Shown piece by piece: positions 8,063-16,801 of a stretch of 64,000 nucleotides of DNA. Numbering within the stretch: position 1 is the first letter of the stretch; each line of letters starts with the position of its first letter. The position numbers and the translations under genes are program-made. The DNA comes from Caulobacter vibrioides. Its GTDB lineage: Bacteria > Pseudomonadota > Alphaproteobacteria > Caulobacterales > Caulobacteraceae. The DNA is taken from the NCBI GenBank assembly GCA_001449105.1, contig LNIY01000001.1:62001-126000 (forward strand). The letters run 5' to 3'. Under the pieces are notes generated by a model. That model had not been told where the DNA came from. It worked only from the letters and a program-made list of their open reading frames with translations, and searched no databases.

Positions 8063-8812
8063 TTAGTCTTGGATACCCAGCATGTGATCCAAAGCGCTAT
8101 CCAATTGCCCCTGCCAAGCGGCCGGTGGCGAGAACGAGTGGCGGACGCCGACGGCGACGAACAGCCGGGCGGATGGAACCTTGGCGACGAAGGCGTCGAC
8201 CGCGCCGCCGGGACAGCCACGCTCCTTGCCGCCCTCGACGAGTCCCCAGGGGGTCTTCATGTCGACGGGCCGGTAGACCCATCCGGCCACGCGCGTCATG
8301 CGGAAGGCCATGGTGGCGCCATCGGCGTTTCCGACCGGATTGACCGTATCCTGATCCGGACAGAAGCCGGCCGTGACCAGGCCGGCGACCTCGCCCGATG
8401 GGGCTTGGGCGGCGGCGGCGTAGGCCAGAGTGGCGCCGGCCGAGTAGCCCCCCAGGTAGACCGGCCCTTCGGCGTGGTAGCGGCGCGCGCCGTCCTCGGC
8501 GACGGCCTGCATCTGAGCCGCCAGATCGTAGGACGTCCCGCCCCTGGCCATGCGGGCGATGGTCGGATTGACGTCAAGGCCGAGGGCCAGGACGCCGCGC
8601 CGCGCCAAGGCCTCGACCAGGCGACCACTGGCCTCGGCGGGCTTCCAGCCGCCGTCTCCCGACAGGATTACGGCCACGCCGCGCGGCGGCCCGGCCGGCG
8701 CGAAGACATGGACCTGTCCGAGATCCTCGTAGGGGTAGCTGGCGGTCTCGGCGGGAACGGCCGACGAAAGCGTGGAGGCGGCGACGGCCAGGACGGCGAT
8801 GGAAAGGGGCAT
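8063..8812 (-). CDS. Single-domain VirJ/AcvB-like secreted hydrolase
   Basis: A 249-residue alpha/beta hydrolase. A signal peptide (residues 1-21, ending near AVPAETA) sends it to the periplasm. VILSGDGGW is the strand-turn typical of VirJ-like domains, the nucleophile elbow is GGYSAG, and ATLAYAAAAQAP...GLVTAGFCPD resembles the N-terminal half of AcvB. A His in GVRHSFSP could complete the triad. AcvB-type enzymes hydrolyse aminoacyl-phosphatidylglycerol in the periplasm. It lies on the opposite strand but within 1.6 kb of the two-component system and MprF/AcvB genes, which suggests a linked role, inferred only. Confidence 0.75.
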   Translation of the reverse strand: MPLSIAVLAVAASTLSSAVPAETASYPYEDLGQVHVFAPAGPPRGVAVILSGDGGWKPAEASGRLVEALARRGVLALGLDVNPTIARMARGGTSYDLAAQMQAVAEDGARRYHAEGPVYLGGYSAGATLAYAAAAQAPSGEVAGLVTAGFCPDQDTVNPVGNADGATMAFRMTRVAGWVYRPVDMKTPWGLVEGGKERGCPGGAVDAFVAKVPSARLFVAVGVRHSFSPPAAWQGQLDSALDHMLGIQD

Positions 8813-8923
8813 TCACGGCGCTCCGGCGCTGAAAACGGGAAAGGCCGCGGCGCCTGGGGATGCAGCGCCACGGCCTCTTTGGGGAACGGGATTATTCGTG
8901 TCTGGATAGGAGGGGCGCGGCGG

Positions 8924-9169
8924 TCAGGCCGGCTTGGCGTGGCGCATGGCGTGAGCCTTCTTCTTGGGGGCGGCGGCCTTGTGCATGGCCGGCTTGGCGG
9001 CCTTCACGGTCTTGGCCTGGGTAGCGACCTTGGTCGGGGTGGTCGCGGCGGCCTTCGGTTTGGCCGCGGCGGGCGCCGAAGCCGGGGCGACGGCGGCGCT
9101 GGCCGAGGCGGCGACGGCGAGGCCGGCGGTCGAGAGAACGGCGGCGGCGAGGATGGCGCGGATGGTCAC
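8924..9169 (-). CDS. Small secreted Lys/Ala/His-rich protein
   Basis: An 81-residue exported, strongly basic protein. GGAGAG lies 6 bp before the GTG start at 9169, so this start is preferred over an ATG 51 bp further upstream. A signal peptide (IRAILAAAVLSTAGLAVAASASA) is followed by a low-complexity mature part made almost only of Ala, Lys, Pro, Thr and His, ending in AMRHAKPA. No Cys and no folded domain are visible. It is divergent from a second small secreted protein that precedes the two-component system. It may be a periplasmic polycation affecting or signalling anionic lipid or LPS status, which is speculative. Confidence 0.72.
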   Translation of the reverse strand: MTIRAILAAAVLSTAGLAVAASASAAVAPASAPAAAKPKAAATTPTKVATQAKTVKAAKPAMHKAAAPKKKAHAMRHAKPA

Positions 9170-9388
9170 GATGATCTCTCCTTCAGGTGTCTTGCGGCGG
9201 CAAGCGCCGATGAACATCACCCTGAAGGCCCGCCCTGACGCGGTCCGCTCAGCAACCTTACAACGGCGCCAGGAAACGCCGCGAAACCTTACAAATCTGC
9301 GAGGCGGGCGCCGGGTCGGCGCAAGACGGCCGCGGTCTTATGGTCGGGCGCCGCGCCCATGGCGCGGGCCCACGCCGAAGGATGCGCC

Positions 9389-9607
9389 ATGTCCCTTTTC
9401 CGCAGCGCGCGTATCACCGCCCTCGCCGCCTGCGCGAGTCTGACGCTAGCCCTCCTCGCCCAAGCCGCCGCTGCGGCCGCCAAACCGCACGCCCCCTCCC
9501 CGGTCGAAGCCGCCAAGCGCGTCGCCTGCGAAAAGGTCTGGGCCGCCCAGAAGGTGCGGCACGGCGCGCGCGCCGCCTTCGTCGCCGCTTGCGTCGCCAA
9601 GGGCTAG
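9389..9607 (+). CDS. Small secreted two-Cys protein
   Basis: A 72-residue exported protein starting at ATG 9389. The signal peptide runs RSARITALAACASLTLALLAQAAAAAA. The mature part of about 40 residues has two Cys, in RVACEKVWAAQ and AAFVAACVAKG, with the spacing seen in small PsiF-like periplasmic proteins (Cys ... Lys/Arg ... Phe-x3-Cys). A disulfide between them is likely. It ends 52 bp before the response regulator and reads in the same direction, so it may be the first gene of that operon. Confidence 0.7.
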   Translation: MSLFRSARITALAACASLTLALLAQAAAAAAKPHAPSPVEAAKRVACEKVWAAQKVRHGARAAFVAACVAKG

Positions 9608-9659
9608 CCCCTCGCCCCGACGCGAGGCACTCTAAAACCTTCGCCCTTTGGGAGCAGCG

Positions 9660-10343
9660 ATGAGCCGACGGATCCTGGTGGTCGAGGACGACGCCGACAC
9701 CGCCGAATATATTCTCAAGGGCCTGCGCGAGGCCGGCTTCACCGCCGAGCACGTCGCCGACGGGCGCGATGGCCTCTACATGGCCAGCAGCTCCGACTTC
9801 GACGCCGTGGTCATGGACCGGATGCTTCCGGGCATGGATGGCCTGTCGGTGACCAAGGCGGTGCGCGCGGCCGGGGTGCAGACGCCTATCCTGATCCTCA
9901 GCGCCCTAGCCCATCTGGACGAACGCGTTACCGGCCTCAGAGCCGGCGCCGACGACTACCTGACCAAGCCGTTCGGCTTTGCGGAACTCGCCGCGCGGCT
10001 GGAAAACCTGATGCGGCGCGGATCGGCCAAGCCGGTCGAGACCAGCCTGGCCTGCGGCGACCTCGCGCTCGACCTGCTGTCGCGCCGCGTCACGCGCGGC
10101 GGGCGGATGCTGGAACTGCTGCCGCGCGAACTGAAGCTGCTGGAGTACTTCCTGCGCCATCGCGACCGGGTGGTCACCCGCACCATGCTGCTGGAAGAGG
10201 TCTGGGACTATCGCTTCGATCCCCACACCAGCCTGATCGACACCCACATCAGCCGCCTGCGCAAGAAGATCGACGAGGGCTTCGAGCGCCCCCTGCTGCA
10301 TACGGTGCGCGGCTCGGGCTACCGGCTGTCGGAAGCGCCTTGA
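9660..10343 (+). CDS. OmpR-type response regulator
   Basis: A 227-residue response regulator. The receiver domain (residues 1-118) has the acidic pair in VVEDDAD, the phosphoacceptor Asp53 in VVMDRMLPGMDG and the conserved Lys in DDYLTKPFGF. The winged-helix DNA-binding domain (about 130-225) has LLPRELKLLEYFLRH and the recognition region SLIDTHISRLRKKI ending in VRGSGYRL. GGAGCAGCG supports ATG 9660 over one four codons upstream. Its stop overlaps the start of the histidine kinase (TTGA). The pair is closest to QseB/PmrA- or TctD-like sensors and probably controls the MprF/AcvB genes downstream. Confidence 0.94.
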   Translation: MSRRILVVEDDADTAEYILKGLREAGFTAEHVADGRDGLYMASSSDFDAVVMDRMLPGMDGLSVTKAVRAAGVQTPILILSALAHLDERVTGLRAGADDYLTKPFGFAELAARLENLMRRGSAKPVETSLACGDLALDLLSRRVTRGGRMLELLPRELKLLEYFLRHRDRVVTRTMLLEEVWDYRFDPHTSLIDTHISRLRKKIDEGFERPLLHTVRGSGYRLSEAP

Positions 10344-11713
10344 ACCGCCCTCGCCCCGTGCGCAGCGCCCGCCCCGCGACCCTGGCCCTGGTTGTGGCCG
10401 GCGCCGTGGCCCTGGCCATGACCCTCGGCCTCGTCATCGTCGACCTGGCCGGCGAGCGGCTGATCGAGCGACGCCAGCACCTGGTGGCGGAAACGGCCCG
10501 CGACTACTTCGTCGCCTTCGCCCACGAGGACGGGCTAGCGGCCATGGCCCGAGCCCTCGACCACCGGGCCCGCAGCGAAGGCGGCGCCTTCGACTATGCC
10601 GCCTTCGACAACGGCGGCCGGCGCATCGGCGGCGCGGACCTGCTGAGCGCCGAACAGCTGCCCGAGCCAGGCTACACCACCCGCCGGATCGGCGACGTCG
10701 ACTACGAGATCCTGGTCCAGCCGATGTCGGTAGGCGGCACGCTGGCGATCTACGAGAACCTGGCCGACCGGCGCGCCTTCCACTGGGCGATGGTCACGGC
10801 CGCCGGCGCCACCCTGCTGGTCAGCCTGGTCATCGTCGCCGGCGCGGCCCTGCTGTTGGGCCGCCTGCTGGTGAAACGCGCCGAAGGCATAGCCCAGGCG
10901 GCCGAGATGATCGCGGCCGGAGACCTGGCCGCCCGGGCTCCCGTGGCCGGGGCCGCCGACGTCTTCGACGACCTCGCCGGCGCCATCAACGCCATGCTGA
11001 CCCGCATCGAGGAACTGATGACCGGGATGCGCAGCGTCACCGACAGCCTGTCGCACGACCTACGCTCGCCGCTGACCCGGCTGCGTGGCGCACTGAACCG
11101 CGCGCTTGACGAGACCCTTGAGCCGGACGAGCGCTTGGCGCTGATCGGCGAGGCCCAGGCGCAATGCGACCAGGTGCTGGCCACCTTCGGTGCGCTGCTC
11201 GACATCGCCCGGGCGGAGTCGGGCCTGTCGCGCGAGCTGATGGCCCGGCTCGACCTTGCCGAACTGGTGCGCGACATCGGCGACCTGTTCGAACCGGTCG
11301 TCGAGGACGCCGGCCAGACCCTGGAGGTCGTGACCACCGACGCGGCGGCGCCCTTCGTCGGCCACGAACTGATCCTGCGCCAAGCGCTGGGCAATCTGCT
11401 GCACAACGCCGCCCGTTACGCCGGCGACGGTGCACGCGTCGTGCTAGCCCTGGAAACGGGCGAAGACGGCGGTCCGCGCCTGATCGTCGCCGACAGCGGT
11501 CCAGGCGTGCCCGCCTCCCAGCGCGGCCGCGTGCTGGAGCGCTTCGTGCGCCTGGACGAGACCCGCTCGACGCCGGGATCGGGCCTGGGCTTGGCCATAG
11601 CCGCCGCCTGCGCCAAGCTGCATGGTGGGCGTCTGACCCTTTCGGACAACCATCCGGGCCTTCGCGTCGTTCTCGACCTGCCGCTCGCGCCCGGAACGAC
11701 GCCGGAAAACTGA
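10340..11713 (+). CDS. Sensor histidine kinase
   Basis: A 457-residue inner-membrane kinase that starts at TTG 10340, overlapping the response regulator stop. Transmembrane helices lie at about 15-36 and 150-175 with a periplasmic sensor of roughly 115 residues between. A HAMP linker follows (to about 225), then the H-box SLSHDLRSPLTRLR with His239, the N-box NLLHNAARYAGD, the G1 box DSGPGVP and the G2 box GSGLGLAI. The periplasmic part is of the short QseC/PmrB-like kind. Co-location with MprF/AcvB suggests sensing of envelope stress such as cationic peptides or acid, which is inference. Confidence 0.94.
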   Translation: MNRPRPVRSARPATLALVVAGAVALAMTLGLVIVDLAGERLIERRQHLVAETARDYFVAFAHEDGLAAMARALDHRARSEGGAFDYAAFDNGGRRIGGADLLSAEQLPEPGYTTRRIGDVDYEILVQPMSVGGTLAIYENLADRRAFHWAMVTAAGATLLVSLVIVAGAALLLGRLLVKRAEGIAQAAEMIAAGDLAARAPVAGAADVFDDLAGAINAMLTRIEELMTGMRSVTDSLSHDLRSPLTRLRGALNRALDETLEPDERLALIGEAQAQCDQVLATFGALLDIARAESGLSRELMARLDLAELVRDIGDLFEPVVEDAGQTLEVVTTDAAAPFVGHELILRQALGNLLHNAARYAGDGARVVLALETGEDGGPRLIVADSGPGVPASQRGRVLERFVRLDETRSTPGSGLGLAIAAACAKLHGGRLTLSDNHPGLRVVLDLPLAPGTTPEN

Positions 11714-11805
11714 ACCTCACAAAAATTCCAGGTTCGCGCCAAGCCGCGTTGAGGCTGCGGCGCGATCAAGGACCCGTTGTCGAAGACACGACGAGGGGCC
11801 CGGCC

Positions 11806-12396
11806 ATGCGTGACGCCATCCAGAAGCTCGACACCGAGGCCCGCCGCCTGCTGGGGTATGGCTTTCGCGAACTGGAATCCGAGGAGCGCCGGGTGATCCT
11901 GCAGATCGTCCGCCGCGCCGCCATCGCCCGCAACATCGCCGACGAGACCGACGAGGCCATGTCGTTCGGACAGCGCCTGGCCGACCGGGTCGCCGAGATC
12001 GGCGGTTCCTGGGGCTTCATCATCGGCTTCGCGCTGTTCCTGGGCGCCTGGACGGGATTGAACGCCCTGGCCCTGCCGCGCCTGGGCCTGAGCCCTTTCG
12101 ACCCCTACCCCTTCATCTTCCTCAACCTGATCCTATCGATGGTCGCGGCTGTCCAGGCCCCGATCATCATGATGAGCCAGAACCGCCAGGCCGCGAAGGA
12201 CCGCGCCGCCGCCGAGCACGACTACGAGGTCAACCTCAAGTCCGAACTGGAGATCATGGCCCTGCACGAGAAGCTCGACGCCATGCGCGCCCGCGAACTG
12301 GCTGACATGACCGCCCACCTGATCGTGCTCAGCCAGCAGACCGCCGAGGCGGCACTCCGCACCCAAACCGTGATCGAGGACGCCGTCCGTGTATGA
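11806..12396 (+). CDS. DUF1003 membrane protein
   Basis: A 196-residue protein of the DUF1003 family. Two adjacent transmembrane helices (WGFIIGFALFLGAWTGLNAL and FIFLNLILSMVAAVQAPIIM, about residues 67-122) are followed by the family signature MMSQNRQAAKDRAAAEHDYEVN and a long C-terminal helix with LKSELEIMALHEKLD. The ATG at 11806 follows GAGGGG. The start of the next gene overlaps its end by 8 bp, so it is translationally linked with MprF. The family's biochemical role is not known; here it may be an accessory membrane protein of the lipid-modification operon. Confidence 0.9.
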   Translation: MRDAIQKLDTEARRLLGYGFRELESEERRVILQIVRRAAIARNIADETDEAMSFGQRLADRVAEIGGSWGFIIGFALFLGAWTGLNALALPRLGLSPFDPYPFIFLNLILSMVAAVQAPIIMMSQNRQAAKDRAAAEHDYEVNLKSELEIMALHEKLDAMRARELADMTAHLIVLSQQTAEAALRTQTVIEDAVRV

Positions 12397-15004
12397 CGTG
12401 GCGCGAACCGACTTTACGTCGGAAACGAAAGCCGCTCCCCTGCACGCCATGGGAGAAAGCTGGACCGCCACGCTCAGAACGATCCTCGCTCGGATTCTGC
12501 CGGTCGCCCTGCTGGCGGCCGCGGGCTACGTCTTGTGGAGGGAGCTGCACGGCCTTTCCCTGGCCGAAGTCGGCCGCGAGATTCACGGCTGGGGCCTCCC
12601 CCGCCTGCTGGCGGTCATCGCGCTGACCGCGATCAGCTATGGCCTGCTGGCGACCAACGAGCAGCTGGGCCTGCGCTGGGCCGGCGCCAAGGTGCCGCTG
12701 CGCGTGGGCCTGCCCGGCTCGTTCATCGCCTACGCCTTCGCCAACAGCATCGGCCTGACGCCGATCGTGGCCGGCGCCGTGCGAGCCCGCCTCTACGGCC
12801 GCCATGGCGCCGACGTCGGCAAGGTGGCGCGCACCACCCTCTATTGCGCCGTGTCGTTCGCCCTTGGCCTCTCCAGCCTGGCCGGCTTCAGCCTGCTGAG
12901 CGCGCCGCCCGCCGCCTTCGCCGCCCTGCACCTGCATCCGGGAGCGACCCGCACCCTCGGCGCAGCCCTGCTGGCCCTGCCCGCCGCCTACCTCCTGGCC
13001 TGCGCTACGGCGCGTGGGACGCTGCGGGTGCTTGGGCGGGCCTTCACCCTCCCGCCCCTGTCCTGGGGCCTGGCGCAGCTGGCCATCGGCGTGGCCGACA
13101 ACATCGCGACCTCGGCGCTTGTCTGGCTGCTGGTCGGCGACGCGGCCCCGTCGTTCCCCGCCTTCGCCAGCGCCTATGCGGTGTCGACCGCCGCCGGCCT
13201 GTTCTCGGGCCTGCCGGGCGGGGTCGGGGTGTTCGAGGGCTCGATGCTGGCCCTGCTGCCCAACCTCGACCGCGCGGCCCTGACCGCCGCCTTCGTCGGC
13301 TATCGACTGTTCTACTACATCGGTCCGCTGCTGCTGGCGGCGGGACTGCTGCTCAGCCTGGAGTCTGGCGCGCGCGGGGCGGGCCTGGCGCTGCGCAAGG
13401 CCTGGCGCGCGGCCGGCCCCACCGCCATGGCCGCCGCCTCGTTCGTACTCGGCGGCGCGCTGGTCCTGATCGCCGTCGGCCGCATCCCCACCGACCGCCT
13501 GGGGGTGCTGCGCTCGGTCGTGCCGCTGATCGTGGTCGAGACCAGCCACCTGATCTCGCTGGCCACAGGCCTGGCGCTGATGGTGCTGTCGCTGGGCCTG
13601 CTGCGCCGGCTGCAGACCGCGCGGCTGACGGCCATCCCCATCGCCCTGATCGCCGCCTCGACGGCGCTGCTGCGCGGCCTCGACTTCGCCCCGGCCTGCC
13701 TGGCGTTCGCCCTGGCGCTCGTGCTGCTGGCCTCGGGACGGCTGTTCACCCGCAAGGGCGCGATCGGCCGCGACGAGTTGGCCCCGTGGCTAGCGACCGG
13801 CGTGCTGGCGGTGTTCGTCGGCTCCATCGCGCTGGGCGCCTGGATCTACGAGCGCGCGCCGTTCGAGACGCGCCTTCTGACCCACTTCGGCTACCACGCC
13901 GACCACGCCCGCTTCATGCGCAGCATCGCCTTCCTCGGCGCGCTGATCTTCGCCGGCGGCATCTGGCGGCTGGCGAGGCTGCCGCGCGCGCAGGTCCTGC
14001 CTGCTCCCCACGCGGCGCTGGAAGAGCTCCGGCCGCTGGTCGAGGCCTCGCCCGATACCACGGCGCGCCTCGCCCTGACCGGTGACAAGGCGGTCCTCAG
14101 CGCCGACGACGCCGCCGCCTTCCTGATGTACGGCGCCCAGGGAACCAGCCTGATCATGCTGGGCGATCCGGTCGGCGACCGCGAGGCCGGCAGGGCGCTG
14201 CTTTGGCGTTTCCGCGAGCTGGCCGACAGCCAGGACGCCCGGCCGGTCGTCTATCACGCCAGCGGCGAGCGCATCACCGACTACCTCGACCTTGGCCTGT
14301 CGGCCCTGAAGCTGGGCGAGGAGGCCCGCGTGTCCCTAGCCGACTTCGAACTGGCCGGCGGAGCGCGCCGCAACCTGCGCCAGAGCCACGCTCGCGGACA
14401 GCGCGAAGGCCTGAGCTTCGAGGTGATCCAGCCGCCGATCGCCGGCGAACTGCTGGACCTGCTGGCCCCGGTGTCCGACGCCTGGCTGGCAGCGCACGGC
14501 GGTCGCGAGAAAGGGTTCTCGCTGGGCCGCTTCGATCGCGCCGTCCTGCGCCACGACCCGATCGCCATCGTCCGCCAGGGCGAGCGCATCGTCGCCTTCG
14601 CCAACATCTGGACCGGCGGCGAGATCGAGGCCTCGATCGACCTGATGCGACACGTCGACGACGCGCCGCGCGGGGTGATGGACTTTCTGTTCGTCGAGCT
14701 GATCCTGTGGGCCAAGACGCGGGGCTTCGCCTGGTTCAATCTCGGCATGGCCCCGCTGTCGGGCCTGGTCGACCACCGACTGGCCCCGTTCTGGCACAAG
14801 GTCGGCCGCCAGATCGCCCGCCGGGGCGGCGCCTATTACGGCTTCGAGGGCTTGCGCGCCTTCAAGAGCAAGTTCGACCCGGTCTGGACTCCGCGCTATC
14901 TGGCCGCCCCGCCGTCGGGCTTGGCCCCGGCCCTGATCGACGCCACCCGCTTGATCGGCCGCGAGCCCCCGCCCCTGCCCAGAACGCCCCTCACAAATCC
15001 GTAA
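12389..15004 (+). CDS. mprF: Aminoacyl-phosphatidylglycerol synthase/flippase (MprF/LpiA)
   Basis: An 871-residue bifunctional membrane enzyme that transfers an amino acid (usually Lys or Ala) from aminoacyl-tRNA to phosphatidylglycerol and flips the product, lowering the negative charge of the membrane. The N-terminal part to about residue 520 has some 13 hydrophobic helices, with GLPGGVGVFEGSMLAL typical of the flippase domain. The C-terminal DUF2156 catalytic domain shows MLGDPVGDREAG, YLDLGLSALKLGEEARV, RRNLRQSHARGQREGLSFEV and the block from SIDLMRHVDD to FNLGMAPLSGL. The GTG at 12389 overlaps the DUF1003 gene; an ATG at 12449 is an alternative. AcvB follows 67 bp downstream, as in the lpiA-acvB operon of Agrobacterium and Rhizobium. 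Confidence 0.95.
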   Translation: MYDVARTDFTSETKAAPLHAMGESWTATLRTILARILPVALLAAAGYVLWRELHGLSLAEVGREIHGWGLPRLLAVIALTAISYGLLATNEQLGLRWAGAKVPLRVGLPGSFIAYAFANSIGLTPIVAGAVRARLYGRHGADVGKVARTTLYCAVSFALGLSSLAGFSLLSAPPAAFAALHLHPGATRTLGAALLALPAAYLLACATARGTLRVLGRAFTLPPLSWGLAQLAIGVADNIATSALVWLLVGDAAPSFPAFASAYAVSTAAGLFSGLPGGVGVFEGSMLALLPNLDRAALTAAFVGYRLFYYIGPLLLAAGLLLSLESGARGAGLALRKAWRAAGPTAMAAASFVLGGALVLIAVGRIPTDRLGVLRSVVPLIVVETSHLISLATGLALMVLSLGLLRRLQTARLTAIPIALIAASTALLRGLDFAPACLAFALALVLLASGRLFTRKGAIGRDELAPWLATGVLAVFVGSIALGAWIYERAPFETRLLTHFGYHADHARFMRSIAFLGALIFAGGIWRLARLPRAQVLPAPHAALEELRPLVEASPDTTARLALTGDKAVLSADDAAAFLMYGAQGTSLIMLGDPVGDREAGRALLWRFRELADSQDARPVVYHASGERITDYLDLGLSALKLGEEARVSLADFELAGGARRNLRQSHARGQREGLSFEVIQPPIAGELLDLLAPVSDAWLAAHGGREKGFSLGRFDRAVLRHDPIAIVRQGERIVAFANIWTGGEIEASIDLMRHVDDAPRGVMDFLFVELILWAKTRGFAWFNLGMAPLSGLVDHRLAPFWHKVGRQIARRGGAYYGFEGLRAFKSKFDPVWTPRYLAAPPSGLAPALIDATRLIGREPPPLPRTPLTNP

Positions 15005-15071
15005 GGTCGGCGCCGGACCAGCGACAGCCGGGCGTGAGACAACATCGTCGAACCCTTCGACGGAGCCTCCC

Positions 15072-16499
15072 ATGTCCTTCCGCAAGACCCTGCTGGGCGC
15101 CGGCGCCGTCCTGATCTTGGGCGCGGCTGGCCTCGTCGCCACGCACGGCGGCCTCGCCACCCGGGCCGACGCAGCGCCGACGCCGGCCGCGGCTCCCGCG
15201 CCTGCGCCTCTGGGCCCCCTCACCGAGACCCCGTTTCGCTTCGGCTCCTTCGGACCGGTGACGATCTATCGCCGCGCCGCCGAGCCTGGCCGTTTCGTCG
15301 TGCTGATCTCGGACGAGGCGGGCTGGACCCCGGCCCTCGCCGAGCAGGCCCGCCGCCTGACGGCGCAGGACGCCACGGTCGTCGCCGTCGACCTGCCCCG
15401 CTTCCTACCCGCCGCCGAGCGGGCGGCGGGCGGCCACGGCCTCTACCCGGCCGGCGACTTCTCCGAACTGGCCCAGGCCGCTCAGAAGGCGCTGAAGTTC
15501 GCCAGCTATCATCGCCCGATCCTGATCGGCCAGGGCGCGGGCGCGGCCCTGGCCTACGGGACCCTGTCGCAATCTCCGGCCGGCATCTTCCAGGGCGGCG
15601 CCGGCCTCAACTTCCGCGCCGACCTGGCCACCACCCGGCCGCTGCTGGCCGGCGACGGCGGCCTGAACCACGCGGCCGCGTTCAAGGCCGGCTTTACCTA
15701 CGCCCCGAACGCCAGGCTCAACGTCCCGTTCTTCATCGTCCAGCCGGGCGACGCGGCCAGCGCCCGGGCCTTCGCCGGCGCCCTGCCGCAAGGCCGCGTC
15801 GAAACCACCCTTCCCAAGGCGCTGGACGCCATCCAACCCGCGGCCCTCCCGACATCCCAGGCCTCGTCCGCACGGCTGGCCGGCCTGCCGCTGGTCGAGG
15901 TTCCGACAGCCTCTAACGGCGACACCCTGGCGGTGTTCTATTCGGGCGACGGAGGCTGGGCCGGCATCGACCGGGGCCTGGCCCAGGGCTTCGTGAAGGC
16001 GGGCGTGCCAGTCGTCGGCTACGACTCCCTTCGATACTTCTGGACCCGGCGCTCGCCACAGGCGGCCGCCGAAGACTTGGCAGCGGTGATCCGCCACTAT
16101 CAGGCGGTGTGGGGCAAGCAGCGCGTGATCCTGGCCGGCTACTCCTTCGGCGCCGACGCCCTGCCGATCATCGTCCAGCACCTGCCGGCCGACCTGCGTG
16201 GCCAGGTCCGCATCGTCGCCCTGCTGGGGACCGACTCCACCGGCGAGCTGGAGTTCCACCCCGGCGACTGGCTCGACGTCGGAGCCAAGGACAGCTACCT
16301 GATCGCGCCCGTTCTGGCCTCGCTGAACGACCTGAAGATCGTCTGCGTCTACGGATCGCAGGAACATGCCGACGCCTGCCCGACCTTCCCCACTCAGGTG
16401 CGCAAGATCGGCCTGCCGGGCGACCACCACTTCAACGGCGACTACGACACGGTCGGCCAAGCCCTGAGCCAGGCAGCCGGCCTCTCACCAGCGCGATAA
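15072..16499 (+). CDS. acvB: AcvB/VirJ aminoacyl-phosphatidylglycerol hydrolase
   Basis: A 475-residue periplasmic protein with a signal peptide (RKTLLGAGAVLILGAAGLVA). It has two tandem alpha/beta-hydrolase halves. The N-terminal half has GQGAG where a nucleophile elbow is expected, so its Ser is lost. The C-terminal half, from about residue 275, has FYSGDGGWAGIDRGLA, RYFWTRRSP and the intact elbow GYSFGAD, with DHHFNGDY providing the late His. AcvB homologues hydrolyse lysyl-phosphatidylglycerol made by LpiA and were first known as VirJ-like virulence factors. The MprF gene just upstream supports the same role. Confidence 0.93.
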   Translation: MSFRKTLLGAGAVLILGAAGLVATHGGLATRADAAPTPAAAPAPAPLGPLTETPFRFGSFGPVTIYRRAAEPGRFVVLISDEAGWTPALAEQARRLTAQDATVVAVDLPRFLPAAERAAGGHGLYPAGDFSELAQAAQKALKFASYHRPILIGQGAGAALAYGTLSQSPAGIFQGGAGLNFRADLATTRPLLAGDGGLNHAAAFKAGFTYAPNARLNVPFFIVQPGDAASARAFAGALPQGRVETTLPKALDAIQPAALPTSQASSARLAGLPLVEVPTASNGDTLAVFYSGDGGWAGIDRGLAQGFVKAGVPVVGYDSLRYFWTRRSPQAAAEDLAAVIRHYQAVWGKQRVILAGYSFGADALPIIVQHLPADLRGQVRIVALLGTDSTGELEFHPGDWLDVGAKDSYLIAPVLASLNDLKIVCVYGSQEHADACPTFPTQVRKIGLPGDHHFNGDYDTVGQALSQAAGLSPAR

Positions 16500-16535
16500 C
16501 GCGTAAGCGGGACAATTCCTCGCGGGGCGGTTTGG

Positions 16536-16555
16536 CGCCATTTGCGGACATTGGC
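16536..16555 (+). repeat. Dispersed repeat, copy 2
   Basis: CGCCATTTGCGGACATTGGC, 18 of 20 identical to 4861-4880. It lies just after the AcvB gene and before the unusual four-gene operon, so it marks or lies close to the left boundary of that insertion. Confidence 0.5.
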
Positions 16556-16686
16556 TCGCCTTCAGGAACTAGACATCTGGCCGGCCTGACCAAGGTCACG
16601 TCCCACTGGTTGCGCCCTCCAAACCGCGGGGCCAACGCCCGTGTCGCCTTTAATCACTACACGCGGCCTGAACTTGGGGTCAGCCG

Positions 16687-16710
16687 ACCAAGCTTCTGAG
16701 AAAGCTCGGT
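16687..16710. promoter_or_regulatory. Inverted repeat upstream of the four-gene operon
   Basis: ACCAAGCTT and AAGCTCGGT form an eight-of-nine inverted repeat with a 6-bp spacer, 92 bp before the proposed start of the first gene. It could be an operator; no dedicated regulator gene is next to it. Confidence 0.3.
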
Positions 16711-16801
16711 GCGCTCAAGCCAATTTGGCGATGAAACGCGCGGCCCATCGTCGGATAATGGTGTTCCGCCACCGTGAGTCGTGGCGACCGGAGCCGGGGT
16801 G

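Noticed and set aside
7594-8220. Minus-strand frame of 208 codons between the SDR and VirJ-like genes
   Set aside because: No domain, no ribosome site, and its end overlaps the VirJ-like gene in another frame.
7913-9238. Plus-strand frame of 441 codons over the VirJ-like and Lys-rich genes
   Set aside because: Gly/Arg-rich antisense product; both minus-strand genes have signal peptides and good starts.
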